The notes under the pieces were generated by a model, which was not told the DNA's origin, did not search any database, and worked only from the letters and a program-made list of their open reading frames with translations. From Deltaproteobacteria bacterium (GTDB lineage Bacteria; Desulfobacterota; Desulfobacteria; Desulfobacterales; JAFDMD01), in contig JAFDMF010000003.1 of NCBI GenBank assembly GCA_019306065.1, positions 31,029 to 95,028 of the forward strand: 64,000 nt of DNA, given 5' to 3'. Made by a program: the position numbers and the translations under genes. Positions 45,140 to 55,505 of this stretch are shown here, one piece after another (position 1 is the first letter of the stretch; each line of letters starts with the position of its first letter).

Positions 45140-48100
45140 ATGGATAATTTAATGGATATTCAGCATTTTTTTGAGAAGCTGCATTTTAAATTCAGAAAGA
45201 ATTTACATCCTGTTATTTTGACTTTTAAAGAAGCCGAATTAACCAATAAGCTTCAAGATAAGATTTATTTTTATAAAAATTCAAGTAACGCTAATACAGC
45301 TTTTTATCTATTTGACGATATTGACTTGACTGATGAAGATATAAAAATAATTCATAAAAGAGTATGGAATGAAAACAGAGCCGATTTATTTATTATATAC
45401 GGAAGCGAAAATGAAAAAGTTGATATATACTACAGCAAAACGCCTCCTAAAGTTAATGAAAAACCAATTGAAATAGATAGTATTTCTACTATTTCTGATG
45501 ATAAAAAACTGCTTGAAAAAATAGGTAAGGCTAACTTTGATAGCGGGACTTTTTGGCTTAATTATCAGGAAGCTTTAAAGGAGATTGAAAAAAGAGGCGA
45601 GACCGTTGATAAATCTCTTATTAAATCGCTTCAGTATTTAAGAAAAAAGCTTGATGAGCTATATTCGGATATTATTTACGACCAACATGAAAAAAGCGTT
45701 ACAATTCAGGCATTAATAGATAGAACATTATTTATAAAATTTTTGGAAGACAGAGGCATTATTAATTCTCATTTTTACGGACATTTTTTTAAAAATAACA
45801 GTTTAGATTATAAAACATTACTTCGTAATAATAATCAGCCTTCTCAGATCAATGATCTTTTTAAAAATATAAACCTTATTTGCAACAACATTCTTTTTGC
45901 CGAACCTATTATAAAAGAATCCTATTTAACCCAAAATGTTTTAAATTTGCTTTATCACGCCATCGCACAAACTGCTCCTAACGATAAGTTTAGACAGCTT
46001 TCCCTTTTTGACTTTGAATTCGATATTATTCCGGTTGAATTTATCAGTAGAATTTATGAAATATTCTTAGAAGATAAACAAAGAGAAGAGGGTATTTATT
46101 ATACGCCAAAAGGGCTTGCAGAGTTAATTATAAATACGGTTATTCCAGAAAATAAAATTGGAAAAGTTTTAGACCCTGCCTGCGGTTCAGGAGTTTTTTT
46201 AGTTCTGGCTCTAAGAAAAATGATTAAAAACCAAAATATAGCATCTAATCAAAATGTTTATAATACTATTAAAAAAAGAAATAGTTTTTTAAAAGAGAAT
46301 ATCTTCGGAATAGAAAAAGAAGAGAGAGCAAGAAGACTTGCTATTTTTTCTTTATATTTGGAAATATTAAATGATATTGAACCTAATAAAATAAAAAAGC
46401 TTATCGAGGAAAACATCGCCGATAATAATTTTAAACTCTTTACGGAAGATTTTTATAAAAATATAGTATTGGGAAATACCCTTGAAACCGATTCTAATAA
46501 ACAGATTTTTATAGATAAAAAATTTCATTTTATTATAGGAAATCCGCCTTGGAGAAAAATTGAAAATAATGATGACGAAAATAGCTATTGGGCACAACAT
46601 CAAAAATTTTTTTCCAGTGAAAAGCAGGCTTCTCAATTCTTTTTACATAAAATACAGGATTGGGCGAATATCAATACTAAATTCGGCTTTGTTGTCAACA
46701 GTTCGATTTTTCATAATGAAAAGGATAAATTTCAGAACTTTTTTTATAATGCTTATAATATTGATAAATTTTACGAGCTTTCACATGTAAAAGATATATT
46801 ATTTGAAAATGCAAAAGAGCCTGCTTCCGTAGTAATTTTTAGTAAAAGTAACAATAATAAAAATAATGCAATAGAATATTTATGCCCGAATTTTACAGAA
46901 TTTACAAAAAAGTTTAAAACCGTATTATTAAGAGAAGATGATTTAATATTAATACCTCAAAAAGATATAATAGACAAGAAAATCGGTTTTCGAGATTTTC
47001 TTTTCGGCATTGAAGATAAAAAATTATGCGATAGTATATTGAAATCAGATAATAATATTGAATTATTAAGTTTGTCATCTGATTCGGATAGTATAAGAGG
47101 AGCGCAACTATCCGGCGAAGATAAAGTAATGCAATATTTCGGAATAAATAAAGAAAAATTAAAAGCTTCAAAAGATAAATACTATAAAAAATTTATAAAA
47201 GATCACTCGTCGCCTACAAGCGCCAAAAGCTACCCTTACGCTTTCTTAAAACCTAAAATGATTGAGAAGTTTAAAATTGTGTATGAAAATGTTGAATTAT
47301 ATTTAGGCGAAAATATTCAATGGCGCGAGCGTCCCAGAGATGAGAAATTGTATGAAGGTAAAAAAATTTTAATTCGATATAATAATAAAAGGTTATCCGC
47401 CGTTTTTGTTAAAGAAAAAGTCTATTTCGATTTGCATCTTTATATTATACAATTAAAACTGGAATATGAAGATTATTATTACGTTATATCGGCAATTTTG
47501 AATTCTACGATTGCCGAGTATTTATTACATATAAAATTTTTTAAAAGATTAACAGCTTCTTATCCGCGTATAAATAAAGAAGATATTTTAAATTTCCCAA
47601 TTCCGAAACATATACCCAAAGATACTTACAAGCAAATTGAAAAACTAACAAAAAATATAACGTCCGGCAAATATACTTATGAAGAGAAAAAAGAGGAATT
47701 AGACGAAATTGTTTTTGATATATACGGATTGAATATTGTAGAACGTGATAGAATATTAGATTTTTTTAAAAAAGGAGAAGTAACCGAACAGGAGATAAAA
47801 AAATATTGCGAAATATTTGAAACAGTATTTAGACCCTATCTTAAAAAAGGAGTAAATTTAATATTCGAGTATTATTTAAATAAAAATTCTTCTCCGATTA
47901 ATTTTGCCGGCGTAAAAATTTTATTTGAGAAAGGCAACAAGAGGAATAACCAACCCGCCATATCTAAAGCAGTAAAATATATTGATCTTGATTTATTAAA
48001 AAGTAGCGCCGGTAAAAATATACTTACATTTAAAGAAAAGCTTTACGGCAATAACTGTATATATATTATTAGGGAAAAAAATAAAAAAGGCTGGACTCCT

Positions 48101-48151
48101 ACCAAAGCGATAGAAGACGCGCAAGATTTAATTAAAAAAGGTTGTAAGTAA
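45140..48151 (+). CDS. Eco57I-type adenine methyltransferase / restriction-modification protein
   Basis: 1003 residues. A gamma-class N6-adenine methyltransferase core is flanked by long regions. Motif I is DPACGSGVFLVLAL (residue 345 on) and the catalytic motif IV is NPPW at 468-471. The GIYYTPKGLAELIINTVIP lead-in is typical of Eco57I/TaqI-type enzymes. A TaqI-like target-recognition region occupies about 640-880 (AEYLLHIKFFKRLTASYPRI, NFPIPKHIPKD). The first about 300 residues have no motif I can name; no PD-(D/E)xK is obvious there. It overlaps the next gene by 1 base (TAATG). It probably protects host DNA, with the second gene as the nuclease. Confidence 0.82.
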   Translation: MDNLMDIQHFFEKLHFKFRKNLHPVILTFKEAELTNKLQDKIYFYKNSSNANTAFYLFDDIDLTDEDIKIIHKRVWNENRADLFIIYGSENEKVDIYYSKTPPKVNEKPIEIDSISTISDDKKLLEKIGKANFDSGTFWLNYQEALKEIEKRGETVDKSLIKSLQYLRKKLDELYSDIIYDQHEKSVTIQALIDRTLFIKFLEDRGIINSHFYGHFFKNNSLDYKTLLRNNNQPSQINDLFKNINLICNNILFAEPIIKESYLTQNVLNLLYHAIAQTAPNDKFRQLSLFDFEFDIIPVEFISRIYEIFLEDKQREEGIYYTPKGLAELIINTVIPENKIGKVLDPACGSGVFLVLALRKMIKNQNIASNQNVYNTIKKRNSFLKENIFGIEKEERARRLAIFSLYLEILNDIEPNKIKKLIEENIADNNFKLFTEDFYKNIVLGNTLETDSNKQIFIDKKFHFIIGNPPWRKIENNDDENSYWAQHQKFFSSEKQASQFFLHKIQDWANINTKFGFVVNSSIFHNEKDKFQNFFYNAYNIDKFYELSHVKDILFENAKEPASVVIFSKSNNNKNNAIEYLCPNFTEFTKKFKTVLLREDDLILIPQKDIIDKKIGFRDFLFGIEDKKLCDSILKSDNNIELLSLSSDSDSIRGAQLSGEDKVMQYFGINKEKLKASKDKYYKKFIKDHSSPTSAKSYPYAFLKPKMIEKFKIVYENVELYLGENIQWRERPRDEKLYEGKKILIRYNNKRLSAVFVKEKVYFDLHLYIIQLKLEYEDYYYVISAILNSTIAEYLLHIKFFKRLTASYPRINKEDILNFPIPKHIPKDTYKQIEKLTKNITSGKYTYEEKKEELDEIVFDIYGLNIVERDRILDFFKKGEVTEQEIKKYCEIFETVFRPYLKKGVNLIFEYYLNKNSSPINFAGVKILFEKGNKRNNQPAISKAVKYIDLDLLKSSAGKNILTFKEKLYGNNCIYIIREKNKKGWTPTKAIEDAQDLIKKGCK

Positions 48152-48903
48152 TGCCGGATACGCAATTTTTTAACTCATCCAAGTCCGACAAGTTGCCAAC
48201 CAAGCTTTTAAAGATAACCGAGCAATTTTGTAAAACAGGTTTGGCAACAGATGACGAAAAATGGAAAAATCTGGTTTTTCATTTTTTATCCAAATTTTAT
48301 AACCAGCATATTGATAAAAAAATAATCTTTTTAAATAAATCCGAAAAAGATATTACAAAATATATCCGCGATTGGCTAAGAAAAGATAGGCGGTTTTGCG
48401 GCAGTTTTATAGTTAACTGCGAATCTCTTACAAAAGATACCGATCAGGAAGGTTATAACGATATAATTTTTGAAAGTACTTTATGGAATACAGGTAGAAG
48501 TTATTTTATTTTTGAATGCAAAATAATAGATGAAACCAAAGCAAAAATAACCGAATACGTTTATAGACAACCGACCCCTTCAAAAAAGGCGGACGGCGGA
48601 CTTTATCGTTTTTTAACAAGCAAATATGCTTCCGGTAAAGATTTCGGCGGTATGATAGGTTTTGTTCTACAAGGAAGAGCGGCGGAAGTTATAAATAAAT
48701 TAAAAAAAAGAATTTCCGAATTAAGTATAACCGAACATAATATAACGTTCGGAGAATTAACCGATAAAAAGTTTCTTGAAAAAAAAATTGAAGAAAACAA
48801 AAACAGCTTTTTATCAAAGCATACTCGAATAAATAAAGATACAAATAAAATTGTCAGCCCAATACTTATTTATAACATACTTTTTGATTTTACTTTATTT
48901 TAA
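48151..48903 (+). CDS. Putative PD-(D/E)xK nuclease partner of the methyltransferase
   Basis: 250 residues. The best nuclease signature is Asp104 (EGYNDIIFES) followed 18 residues on by Glu122-Cys-Lys124 (YFIFECKII), the D-x(n)-ExK pattern of restriction endonucleases. Upstream, DITKYIRDWLRKDRRFCGSF is reminiscent of nucleases that sit beside Eco57I-type methylases. Starts at ATG overlapping the methyltransferase stop, so translation is coupled and dosage linked. I do not recognise a named family. Function as the restriction subunit is inference from motif and coupling. Confidence 0.6.
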   Translation: MPDTQFFNSSKSDKLPTKLLKITEQFCKTGLATDDEKWKNLVFHFLSKFYNQHIDKKIIFLNKSEKDITKYIRDWLRKDRRFCGSFIVNCESLTKDTDQEGYNDIIFESTLWNTGRSYFIFECKIIDETKAKITEYVYRQPTPSKKADGGLYRFLTSKYASGKDFGGMIGFVLQGRAAEVINKLKKRISELSITEHNITFGELTDKKFLEKKIEENKNSFLSKHTRINKDTNKIVSPILIYNILFDFTLF

Positions 48904-48981
48904 AGCCGCATAAAAAAAATATTAAATATAACGCTATCAAGACATTCTATTAGGAATAAAATAAAAAAGGAGATAAAATAC

Positions 48982-50637
48982 ATGGAACGCGAATCAATTA
49001 ATTTTGATGTCCTTATCGTCGGCGGAGGTCCTGCCGGTTTGTCATGCGCTATTAGGCTTATACAGGTTGCAAAAAAGAACAATAGAGAAATAGAGGTGGC
49101 TCTTATAGAAAAAGGAGCTGAAATAGGAACTCATGCTTTAAGCGGAGCGGTATTAAATCCTATAGCTTTAAAATTATTAATTGGCGATTATAAAGAAAAA
49201 GGATGCCCCATAGAAGCGGATGTACGAGAAGACGAGTTTTATTTTTTAGCAAAAGATAAAGCGTATAAGTCTCCGAAAACTCCAAAATATATGCATAATA
49301 GCGGGTTTCATATTATAAGTTCTTCCAAACTTTGCAAATGGCTTGCAAGTATTGCAGAGAGTATGGGAGTTAATATCTTTTCCGGTTTTGCGGGAGCTGA
49401 AGTTTTATTTAAAGAAGACGGTAAAAAAATAGCCGGAGTTCGCACAGGAGATAAAGGGTTGGATAAAGACGGAGGCAAAAAAGGAAGCTTTGAGCCGGGG
49501 ATAGATCTGCTGGCAAAAGTAACCGTTTTTGCCGAAGGAGCAAAAGGCTCTCTTGTTGAAAGCATAGCCGAAAAATTGGATCTTTTCGATAAAAACATGC
49601 CTCAAGTTTTTGAAATAGGAATAAAGGAGGTAATAGAATTAGGAGAGAGTAATTATTTTAAAACAAGCAAAGGCAACGATATCCATACATTAGGTTATCC
49701 TCTGGGGCTTAATACCGTAGGCGGCGGCTTTATTTATGAAATGAAAAACAATCGGGCGGCAATCGGGCTGATAATCGGGCTTTGTTATAAAGATTGCGAG
49801 CTTGATATTTACGATGAATTTATAAAATTTAAAAAACATCCTTTTATTGCAAATATAATAAAAGGGGGTAAAGTTATAGCTCAGGGGGCGCGGACAGTAT
49901 GCGTCGGAGGCTATTATGCTATGCCGAAACTAGCGGTTGACGGAGGAGTTTTTGTCGGAGGCTGCGCGGGTTTTCAGAACTCTCCCGGATTAAAAGGAAT
50001 TCATCTTTCGATGTATTCCGGGATGCTTGCGGCAGACGCCATTATTGAGGCTTTAGAAAAGATGGATTGGACGAGCGACAGTCTAAATTTATATAAAGAA
50101 TTATTTGAAAAAAGCTGGGCAAAAGCTGAAATATACGAAGGAAGAAATTTTGCGCAGGCAGTATCTAAAAAAGGAATTTTAAAATTTTTACATCTTGGAT
50201 CCCAATATTTTACAAAAGGAAAAGGTTTAAAAGATCCTATGTCTTTGAAACCGGATTATAAAACATTAAAACCGAAATCAAAAAGCAGTATAAAAAAAGA
50301 GAAGCATAAATATGACGATACATTGTATATTGATAAAATGACAGGGGTATTTCTTTCTAAAACAATACACCGCGAAGATCAGCCCTGTCATTTAATAATA
50401 CATGATATAAAACTTTGCGTAACTACATGTTATAAAACATATAACTGCCCATGCGTTAGGTTTTGTCCGGGAGGAGTTTATGAATTAAAAACCGACGAGG
50501 CAGGCAAAGAGCCTGAATTAAGCGTTAATTTTTCTAATTGTCTGCATTGTAAAACCTGTGAAATAAAGGATCCGTATCAGAATATAAAATGGACATGCCC
50601 CGAAGGAGGCGACGGTCCCGGTTATACGATTCTTTAA
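48982..50637 (+). CDS. Electron transfer flavoprotein-ubiquinone oxidoreductase
   Basis: 551 residues, monotopic flavoprotein. It passes electrons from reduced ETF (for example from acyl-CoA dehydrogenases) to the quinone pool. FAD-binding FDVLIVGGGPAGLSCAIRL (9-27), IEKGAEIGTHALSGAVLNPI, KLAVDGGVFVGGCAGFQN with SPGLKGIHLSMYSGMLAA, and a C-terminal 4Fe-4S domain with cysteines in KLCVTTCYKTYNCPCVRFCP and NFSNCLHCKTCEIKDP. Full-length and intact. etfA/etfB and acyl-CoA dehydrogenase genes are not in this window. Confidence 0.95.
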   Translation: MERESINFDVLIVGGGPAGLSCAIRLIQVAKKNNREIEVALIEKGAEIGTHALSGAVLNPIALKLLIGDYKEKGCPIEADVREDEFYFLAKDKAYKSPKTPKYMHNSGFHIISSSKLCKWLASIAESMGVNIFSGFAGAEVLFKEDGKKIAGVRTGDKGLDKDGGKKGSFEPGIDLLAKVTVFAEGAKGSLVESIAEKLDLFDKNMPQVFEIGIKEVIELGESNYFKTSKGNDIHTLGYPLGLNTVGGGFIYEMKNNRAAIGLIIGLCYKDCELDIYDEFIKFKKHPFIANIIKGGKVIAQGARTVCVGGYYAMPKLAVDGGVFVGGCAGFQNSPGLKGIHLSMYSGMLAADAIIEALEKMDWTSDSLNLYKELFEKSWAKAEIYEGRNFAQAVSKKGILKFLHLGSQYFTKGKGLKDPMSLKPDYKTLKPKSKSSIKKEKHKYDDTLYIDKMTGVFLSKTIHREDQPCHLIIHDIKLCVTTCYKTYNCPCVRFCPGGVYELKTDEAGKEPELSVNFSNCLHCKTCEIKDPYQNIKWTCPEGGDGPGYTIL

Positions 50638-50652
50638 CATAATAAAAAAAGT

Positions 50653-51924
50653 ATGAATAAATTTAAGATAGTTTTAGTAATAGCGTTTTCATGTCTTGTC
50701 GCTTTTCTTCTTACATTATTTAAGCCGGAAGTTGAAAAAGCTCGGAGTCTTCAAAAAGGGATGCTTGTAGAGGTGTTTTCGGCAAAACCGGAAAGCCCTA
50801 ATATGATAGTAGAAACTTATGGAACGGTAGAGCCGAAAGAGTCGCTTAAATTTATAGCCGAAGTAAGCGGGAAAATAACCCAAGTATCCGCTTTTTTTGT
50901 AGAAGGCGGATATGTTGCCAAAGGAACAAAACTGCTTACAATAGACAGACGCTCTTTTGAACTCGGGTTGAAAAGCGCAGCTGCCGGCAGAATACAGACA
51001 GAGGCGGCGCTTGCAATCTTTAAACAAAATGTTATAAATTTACAATCAAGCATAAAAATAGCCCAGGCGGATTTTCGGCTGGCAAAGGCGGAATTTATGC
51101 GCATTAATACTCTTTTTGGAAAAAAAGTCATAGCAAAAACCGCTCTTGATAAAGCAAAGCAGGTTTACATTAGAAGCCTTAATAACCTCGACAATCTTAA
51201 TAATCAGCTCAAGCTATCCGATTCGCAGCACAAAGAGCTTTTATCGCGTAAAAGTATGGCAGACGTCGCACAAGAACAGGCGAAACTTCAACTTCAAAAA
51301 ACAGTAATAACCGCGCCCTTTAACGGGTATATTTTGGAAAAAATCGTAAAAAACGGAGAATATGTTAATCCGGGAGCATATCTGGGCAGTTTGTATAAAG
51401 AAAACAGTTTTGAAGTTACAGGCAATATAGCTCAAAAAGATTTGGAATGGATTGTGCCGGGTATTAATATTAAACCGCTTGACGCAGAAGTTATTTTTGA
51501 TAATTTGCAAAATAAAATAACATGGCAGGCAAAAGCGGTTAGAACAAAATCTGCGGTTGATATTCATACAAGAACTCTTCCCGTAGTAATTCAAATAGAC
51601 GCAGAAGGCTTTGATAATAAAAAAAAGGCGATGCTGCGTCCCGGAATATTTGTTAAAATCCTTATAAAAGGAAAAAAGGAAAACGGCATATATATTCTGC
51701 CTGTAAATCTTATTGGCGAAAATAATACAGTCAATATAGCGGAAAAAAACCGGCTTGTTAAAAAACAGGTTGAAATTATAAGAATATTTAAAGACAAGGC
51801 GTACATTACAAAAGGAATCGACGCTCAAGATTTTATAATAAAAACAGATATTGCCGGAGCATCGGAAGGTATGCAGGTTAGAACTTCTTATTTCCAAAGG
51901 CTCAGACTTAAAGAGAGATTTTAG
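50653..51924 (+). CDS. RND efflux periplasmic adaptor (membrane fusion protein)
   Basis: 423 residues. N-terminal anchor (about 5-21, IVLVIAFSCLVAFLLTL), then a lipoyl/barrel-sandwich half KFIAEVSGKITQVSAFFVEG with GYVAKGTKLLTIDRR, a coiled-coil hairpin (about 100-200), the second lipoyl half VITAPFNGYILEKIVKNGEY, and beta-barrel and membrane-proximal domains. Bridges the inner-membrane pump encoded next to an outer-membrane channel. It lies 8 bases before the pump gene. Confidence 0.93.
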   Translation: MNKFKIVLVIAFSCLVAFLLTLFKPEVEKARSLQKGMLVEVFSAKPESPNMIVETYGTVEPKESLKFIAEVSGKITQVSAFFVEGGYVAKGTKLLTIDRRSFELGLKSAAAGRIQTEAALAIFKQNVINLQSSIKIAQADFRLAKAEFMRINTLFGKKVIAKTALDKAKQVYIRSLNNLDNLNNQLKLSDSQHKELLSRKSMADVAQEQAKLQLQKTVITAPFNGYILEKIVKNGEYVNPGAYLGSLYKENSFEVTGNIAQKDLEWIVPGINIKPLDAEVIFDNLQNKITWQAKAVRTKSAVDIHTRTLPVVIQIDAEGFDNKKKAMLRPGIFVKILIKGKKENGIYILPVNLIGENNTVNIAEKNRLVKKQVEIIRIFKDKAYITKGIDAQDFIIKTDIAGASEGMQVRTSYFQRLRLKERF

Positions 51925-51932
51925 CAAAAATT

Positions 51933-54900
51933 ATGAGAGCAATAGGAAAATGGTCTATAGACAACAAAGTTACCGTCAACCTTATAATGATCTTTTTAAT
52001 TTTTACGGGGCTTTTTACGGCTTTAAATATGAGGAGAGAAATACTTCCGCAGTTTCAGCTTGATATGATACAGATAGGCGTCCGGTATCCGGGAGCGGCT
52101 CCGGAAGATGTAGAAAAAGGAATCTGTATAAAAATAGAAGAAAGAATAAAAGGCGTAGAAGGGGTTTCCCGCGTTTTGTCTACCGCTTACGAAGGATACG
52201 GCTCGGTAATAGTTGAGTTGGAAAACAACTTCGATATAAAAAAGATTACGGACGATATAAAAACCGAAATAGATTCCATAGAAACATTTCCGGAAGAGTC
52301 AAAAGAGCCGGTTATAGTAGAGATAGCTAACCGCGAACCTGCTATTACAGTTGCGGTTTACGGAGATGTTTCGGAAAAACTTTTGCGTAAAACCGCCGAA
52401 AAAATAAGAGACGATCTGGTAAATACTCCTTACATATCTCTGGCATCCTTTGTAGGGGTTAGAGATTATGAAATATCCGTAGAAATATCCGAAGAAAAGC
52501 TGCGCGAGTACGGTATTACATTCGATTATATAGCTGCTGCTATAAAAACTCAAAGTTTGGATCTGCCCGGAGGAGTTATAAAGGCTGCTTCCGGCGAAAT
52601 ACTTTTAAGAACAAAAGCCCAGCGTTATACTGGAGAAGAATTTAAAAAAATTCCTTTAATTACATTACCAAACGGAACTACTTTACTACTCGGAGATATT
52701 GCCGAGGTAATAGACGGGTTTGAAGATGCGGATATAAAAGCAAGGTTTAACGGCAAGCCTGCGGTTCTTATACAGGTAAATCGAACAAATAAAGAGGATA
52801 TGATAAAGATTGCCGAAACCGTAAAAAGTTATATAGCGCAAATCCAAAATGATATGCCCCGAGGAATCAGCCTTTCTACATGGTTTGATCTTTCCGTAAT
52901 GATACAAGAGCGTATAGACCTGCTTTTAAAAAACGGGGCGCAGGGAATTTTTCTTGTTTTTTTAATGCTTGCCCTTTTTTTAAACCTTCGCCTTGCATTC
53001 TGGACAGCGCTCGGCTTGCCCATATCATTTATGGCGGCTTTTTTAATACTTGATTGTTACGGCGCCACCATAAACATGCTTTCTCTTTTTGCATTTATTA
53101 TGACGCTCGGAATAATAGTTGACGATGCAATAATAATAGGAGAAAATGTTTATACCCATTTTAATGCGGGCGCTTCTCCTAATAAAGCGGTTATAGAAGG
53201 GCTTGCTCAAGTAGGCTCCCCCGTAGTTCTTGCCATGGCAACCACAATGACGGCTTTTTTACCTCTGTTATTTATAGCCGGCGTAATGGGCAAATTTATA
53301 GCTATACTTCCACAGGCGGTTTTGGTTATACTTGCCGCATCTCTTTTTGAAGCTTTAGTTATTTTGCCTGCGCATCTAAAACATGCCTTAACCATATCTT
53401 TGAAAAAACCTTCCGGCAAACTGCTTCGGCTTCACGAAAAATTAAGAGAAAAGTTGGAGGCAAAGCTTAATCTGATAATCGAAAATATATATAAGCCCGC
53501 TATAAAATATATATTAAAAAACAGGTATCTTGTTTTATCTGCAGGCGTAGGAATACTTATAATAACCTTCGGACTTATTATGAACGGATACGTTGCTTTT
53601 GTATTTTTTCCTAAAAACGACGGCAATTGGATAATAGCCGAAATTAACTATCCGTTGGGAAGCCCGATTGAAAAAACAGAAAAAACAATTGAATACATAG
53701 AAAAAAAAGCTTTTGATTTAAATCGAATAATAAAAAAAGAATATAAAATAAAAAAAGATATAGTAAGCAATGTTTATGCTTTGGCGGGAATGATTCCCCG
53801 AAGAGATTGGAAACCGGAAAGTTTCGGCGGAAATTGCGGCGAAGTATGGCTGGAAATAATAGGCTCCGAACAACGTCCGAATATTAATATAAGTATGGTA
53901 TTAAATAAATGGCGCTCAATAACAGGAGAGATAGCCGGTATAGAGCGGCTTGCTTTTACTCAGGTAGCGCAAGGTCCTGCGGGAAATCCCATAGAGATAC
54001 AATTAACCGGAGATAATTTTAAAACTCTTAAAAAAGCGGCAAACGGGCTTAAACTCCAAATAGCAACATACCCCGGAACATTTGATATTACCGATAATTT
54101 TAAAACAGGCAAATCGGAAAAACAGTTTCGGTTAAAAGAGGGAGCGGCTTCTTTGGGGGTTAATATGGCACATATTGCAAAACAGATAAGGCAGGCTTTT
54201 TACGGAGAAGAGGCGGTAAGAGTTCAAAGAGGTAAAGACGACGTAAAAGTTATGGTAAGGTATGATCAAAAAAACAGACGAAAAATTTCTTCAATACAAG
54301 ATATGCAAATAAGAACCTCTAACGGGCATAGCGTTCCTATGGAAAGCGTTGCAGACATTACGTCCGGAAGAGCATATTCGGTTATCAACAGAGTTGACGG
54401 AAAAAGAATGATAACCGTAATATCAGATATTGACGAAAGCGTAGCAAATGCAAATAAAATAGTATCGGACTTAAAAGCGGACTTTTTGCCGAATCTTATA
54501 AAAAAATATCCGGGTATAAAATTTGATTTGGAAGGGCAGGCAAAAAGAACAAAAGAATCAATAGACAGCCTCAAAAAAGGGTTTTTTTTTGCTCTGATAA
54601 TAATATTTTTTTTACTTGCAAGCCAGTTTAAATCATATTACCAGCCTACAATAATAATGTTGGCAATTCCTTTCGGATTAATAGGCGCTATAGCGGGGCA
54701 TATTATAATGGGGCTTCCGGTATCCTTGTTAAGTATGTTCGGAATGGTAGCTTTATCTGGTATAGTAGTAAATGATTCCTTAATATTAATAGATTTTATA
54801 AATAAGGCAAGAAGAGCAGGAACCGGCATAGAAGAAGCCGTAATAACTTCTGGAGTTTCAAGATTCAGACCGATTCTTCTTACATCCATCACCACAATTG

Positions 54901-55100
54901 CGGGGCTTTTTCCTTTATTATTAGAGCAAAGTTTTCAAGCGCAGTTTTTAATACCAATGGCTGCAAGCATAAGCTTCGGACTTCTTGCGGCTACCTTTCT
55001 TACCCTTGCTTACGTTCCCGCATTATATTTGATTGTAGAGGATATTAAGAAAAAACTTTTTCCTGCAAAGGTATCAAAAGAGGGGTTTGGGGATTTCTGA
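51933..55100 (+). CDS. RND-family efflux transporter (AcrB-like)
   Basis: 1055 residues, proton-driven trimeric exporter with 12 membrane spans and two large periplasmic loops. Markers: MRREILPQFQLDMIQIGVRY with PGAAPEDVEKGI, the TM4 pair in GIIVDDAIIIGENVYTH, FEALVILPAHLKHAL, and the second half with LASQFKSYYQPTIIMLAIPF, GIVVNDSLILIDFIN and TSITTIAGLFPLLLE. The sequence resembles the HAE-1/HME-like subgroup found widely in environmental bacteria; the substrate is not predictable. No TolC-type outer-membrane gene follows, so the channel must come from elsewhere. Confidence 0.95.
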   Translation: MRAIGKWSIDNKVTVNLIMIFLIFTGLFTALNMRREILPQFQLDMIQIGVRYPGAAPEDVEKGICIKIEERIKGVEGVSRVLSTAYEGYGSVIVELENNFDIKKITDDIKTEIDSIETFPEESKEPVIVEIANREPAITVAVYGDVSEKLLRKTAEKIRDDLVNTPYISLASFVGVRDYEISVEISEEKLREYGITFDYIAAAIKTQSLDLPGGVIKAASGEILLRTKAQRYTGEEFKKIPLITLPNGTTLLLGDIAEVIDGFEDADIKARFNGKPAVLIQVNRTNKEDMIKIAETVKSYIAQIQNDMPRGISLSTWFDLSVMIQERIDLLLKNGAQGIFLVFLMLALFLNLRLAFWTALGLPISFMAAFLILDCYGATINMLSLFAFIMTLGIIVDDAIIIGENVYTHFNAGASPNKAVIEGLAQVGSPVVLAMATTMTAFLPLLFIAGVMGKFIAILPQAVLVILAASLFEALVILPAHLKHALTISLKKPSGKLLRLHEKLREKLEAKLNLIIENIYKPAIKYILKNRYLVLSAGVGILIITFGLIMNGYVAFVFFPKNDGNWIIAEINYPLGSPIEKTEKTIEYIEKKAFDLNRIIKKEYKIKKDIVSNVYALAGMIPRRDWKPESFGGNCGEVWLEIIGSEQRPNINISMVLNKWRSITGEIAGIERLAFTQVAQGPAGNPIEIQLTGDNFKTLKKAANGLKLQIATYPGTFDITDNFKTGKSEKQFRLKEGAASLGVNMAHIAKQIRQAFYGEEAVRVQRGKDDVKVMVRYDQKNRRKISSIQDMQIRTSNGHSVPMESVADITSGRAYSVINRVDGKRMITVISDIDESVANANKIVSDLKADFLPNLIKKYPGIKFDLEGQAKRTKESIDSLKKGFFFALIIIFFLLASQFKSYYQPTIIMLAIPFGLIGAIAGHIIMGLPVSLLSMFGMVALSGIVVNDSLILIDFINKARRAGTGIEEAVITSGVSRFRPILLTSITTIAGLFPLLLEQSFQAQFLIPMAASISFGLLAATFLTLAYVPALYLIVEDIKKKLFPAKVSKEGFGDF

Positions 55101-55178
55101 TTAAAAGCTTTTTGATTTTTCAAAATAGCGCTCGTTCATTCTTTTGCTATGGATTTTTTTTGTTAAAAAGTTATTTTA

Positions 55179-55505
55179 TTAAGCCAGCCTAGCGTTTACA
55201 AGCCGGTTAATGCTTACGCCGGCTTCTGCGGACTGAATAGCAAGCCTGCGATGGATTTCCGGTGGAACGCGAACCATAAATTTTCCGCTATAATTTTTAT
55301 CGGCAAGCGGTTCGGGTATTTTTTCTTTGTTTTTTTCCATGTCATAAATAATGTCGGATACAATATTTTGTATTCCTTTTAAAGCTTCCTCCTGAGTTTT
55401 TGCAAGCCAGCTAATGCTTGGAAATTCTGCGCATAAACCTACATACTCGTTGTCTTCTTGAGACCATGTTATTCTATAAGTCCAATGATCGTTATTAAAA
55501 GGCAT
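55179..55505 (-). CDS. hicB: HicB-family antitoxin
   Basis: 108 residues. An N-terminal partial RNase H-like fold (WTYRITWSQEDNEYVGLCAE, FPSISWLAKTQEEALKGI) is followed by a C-terminal ribbon-helix-helix DNA-binding domain (GKFMVRVPPEIHRRLAIQSA, AGVSINRLVNARLA). Neutralises HicA and probably represses the pair. It overlaps hicA by 11 bases, downstream of it, the standard hicA-hicB order. Confidence 0.9.
   Translation of the reverse strand: MPFNNDHWTYRITWSQEDNEYVGLCAEFPSISWLAKTQEEALKGIQNIVSDIIYDMEKNKEKIPEPLADKNYSGKFMVRVPPEIHRRLAIQSAEAGVSINRLVNARLA

Noticed and set aside
51241..51927. 228-codon minus-strand open frame opposite the adaptor gene
   Set aside because: It is a mirror frame of the efflux adaptor, rich in Phe/Tyr/Cys as expected for antisense of AT-rich coding DNA.
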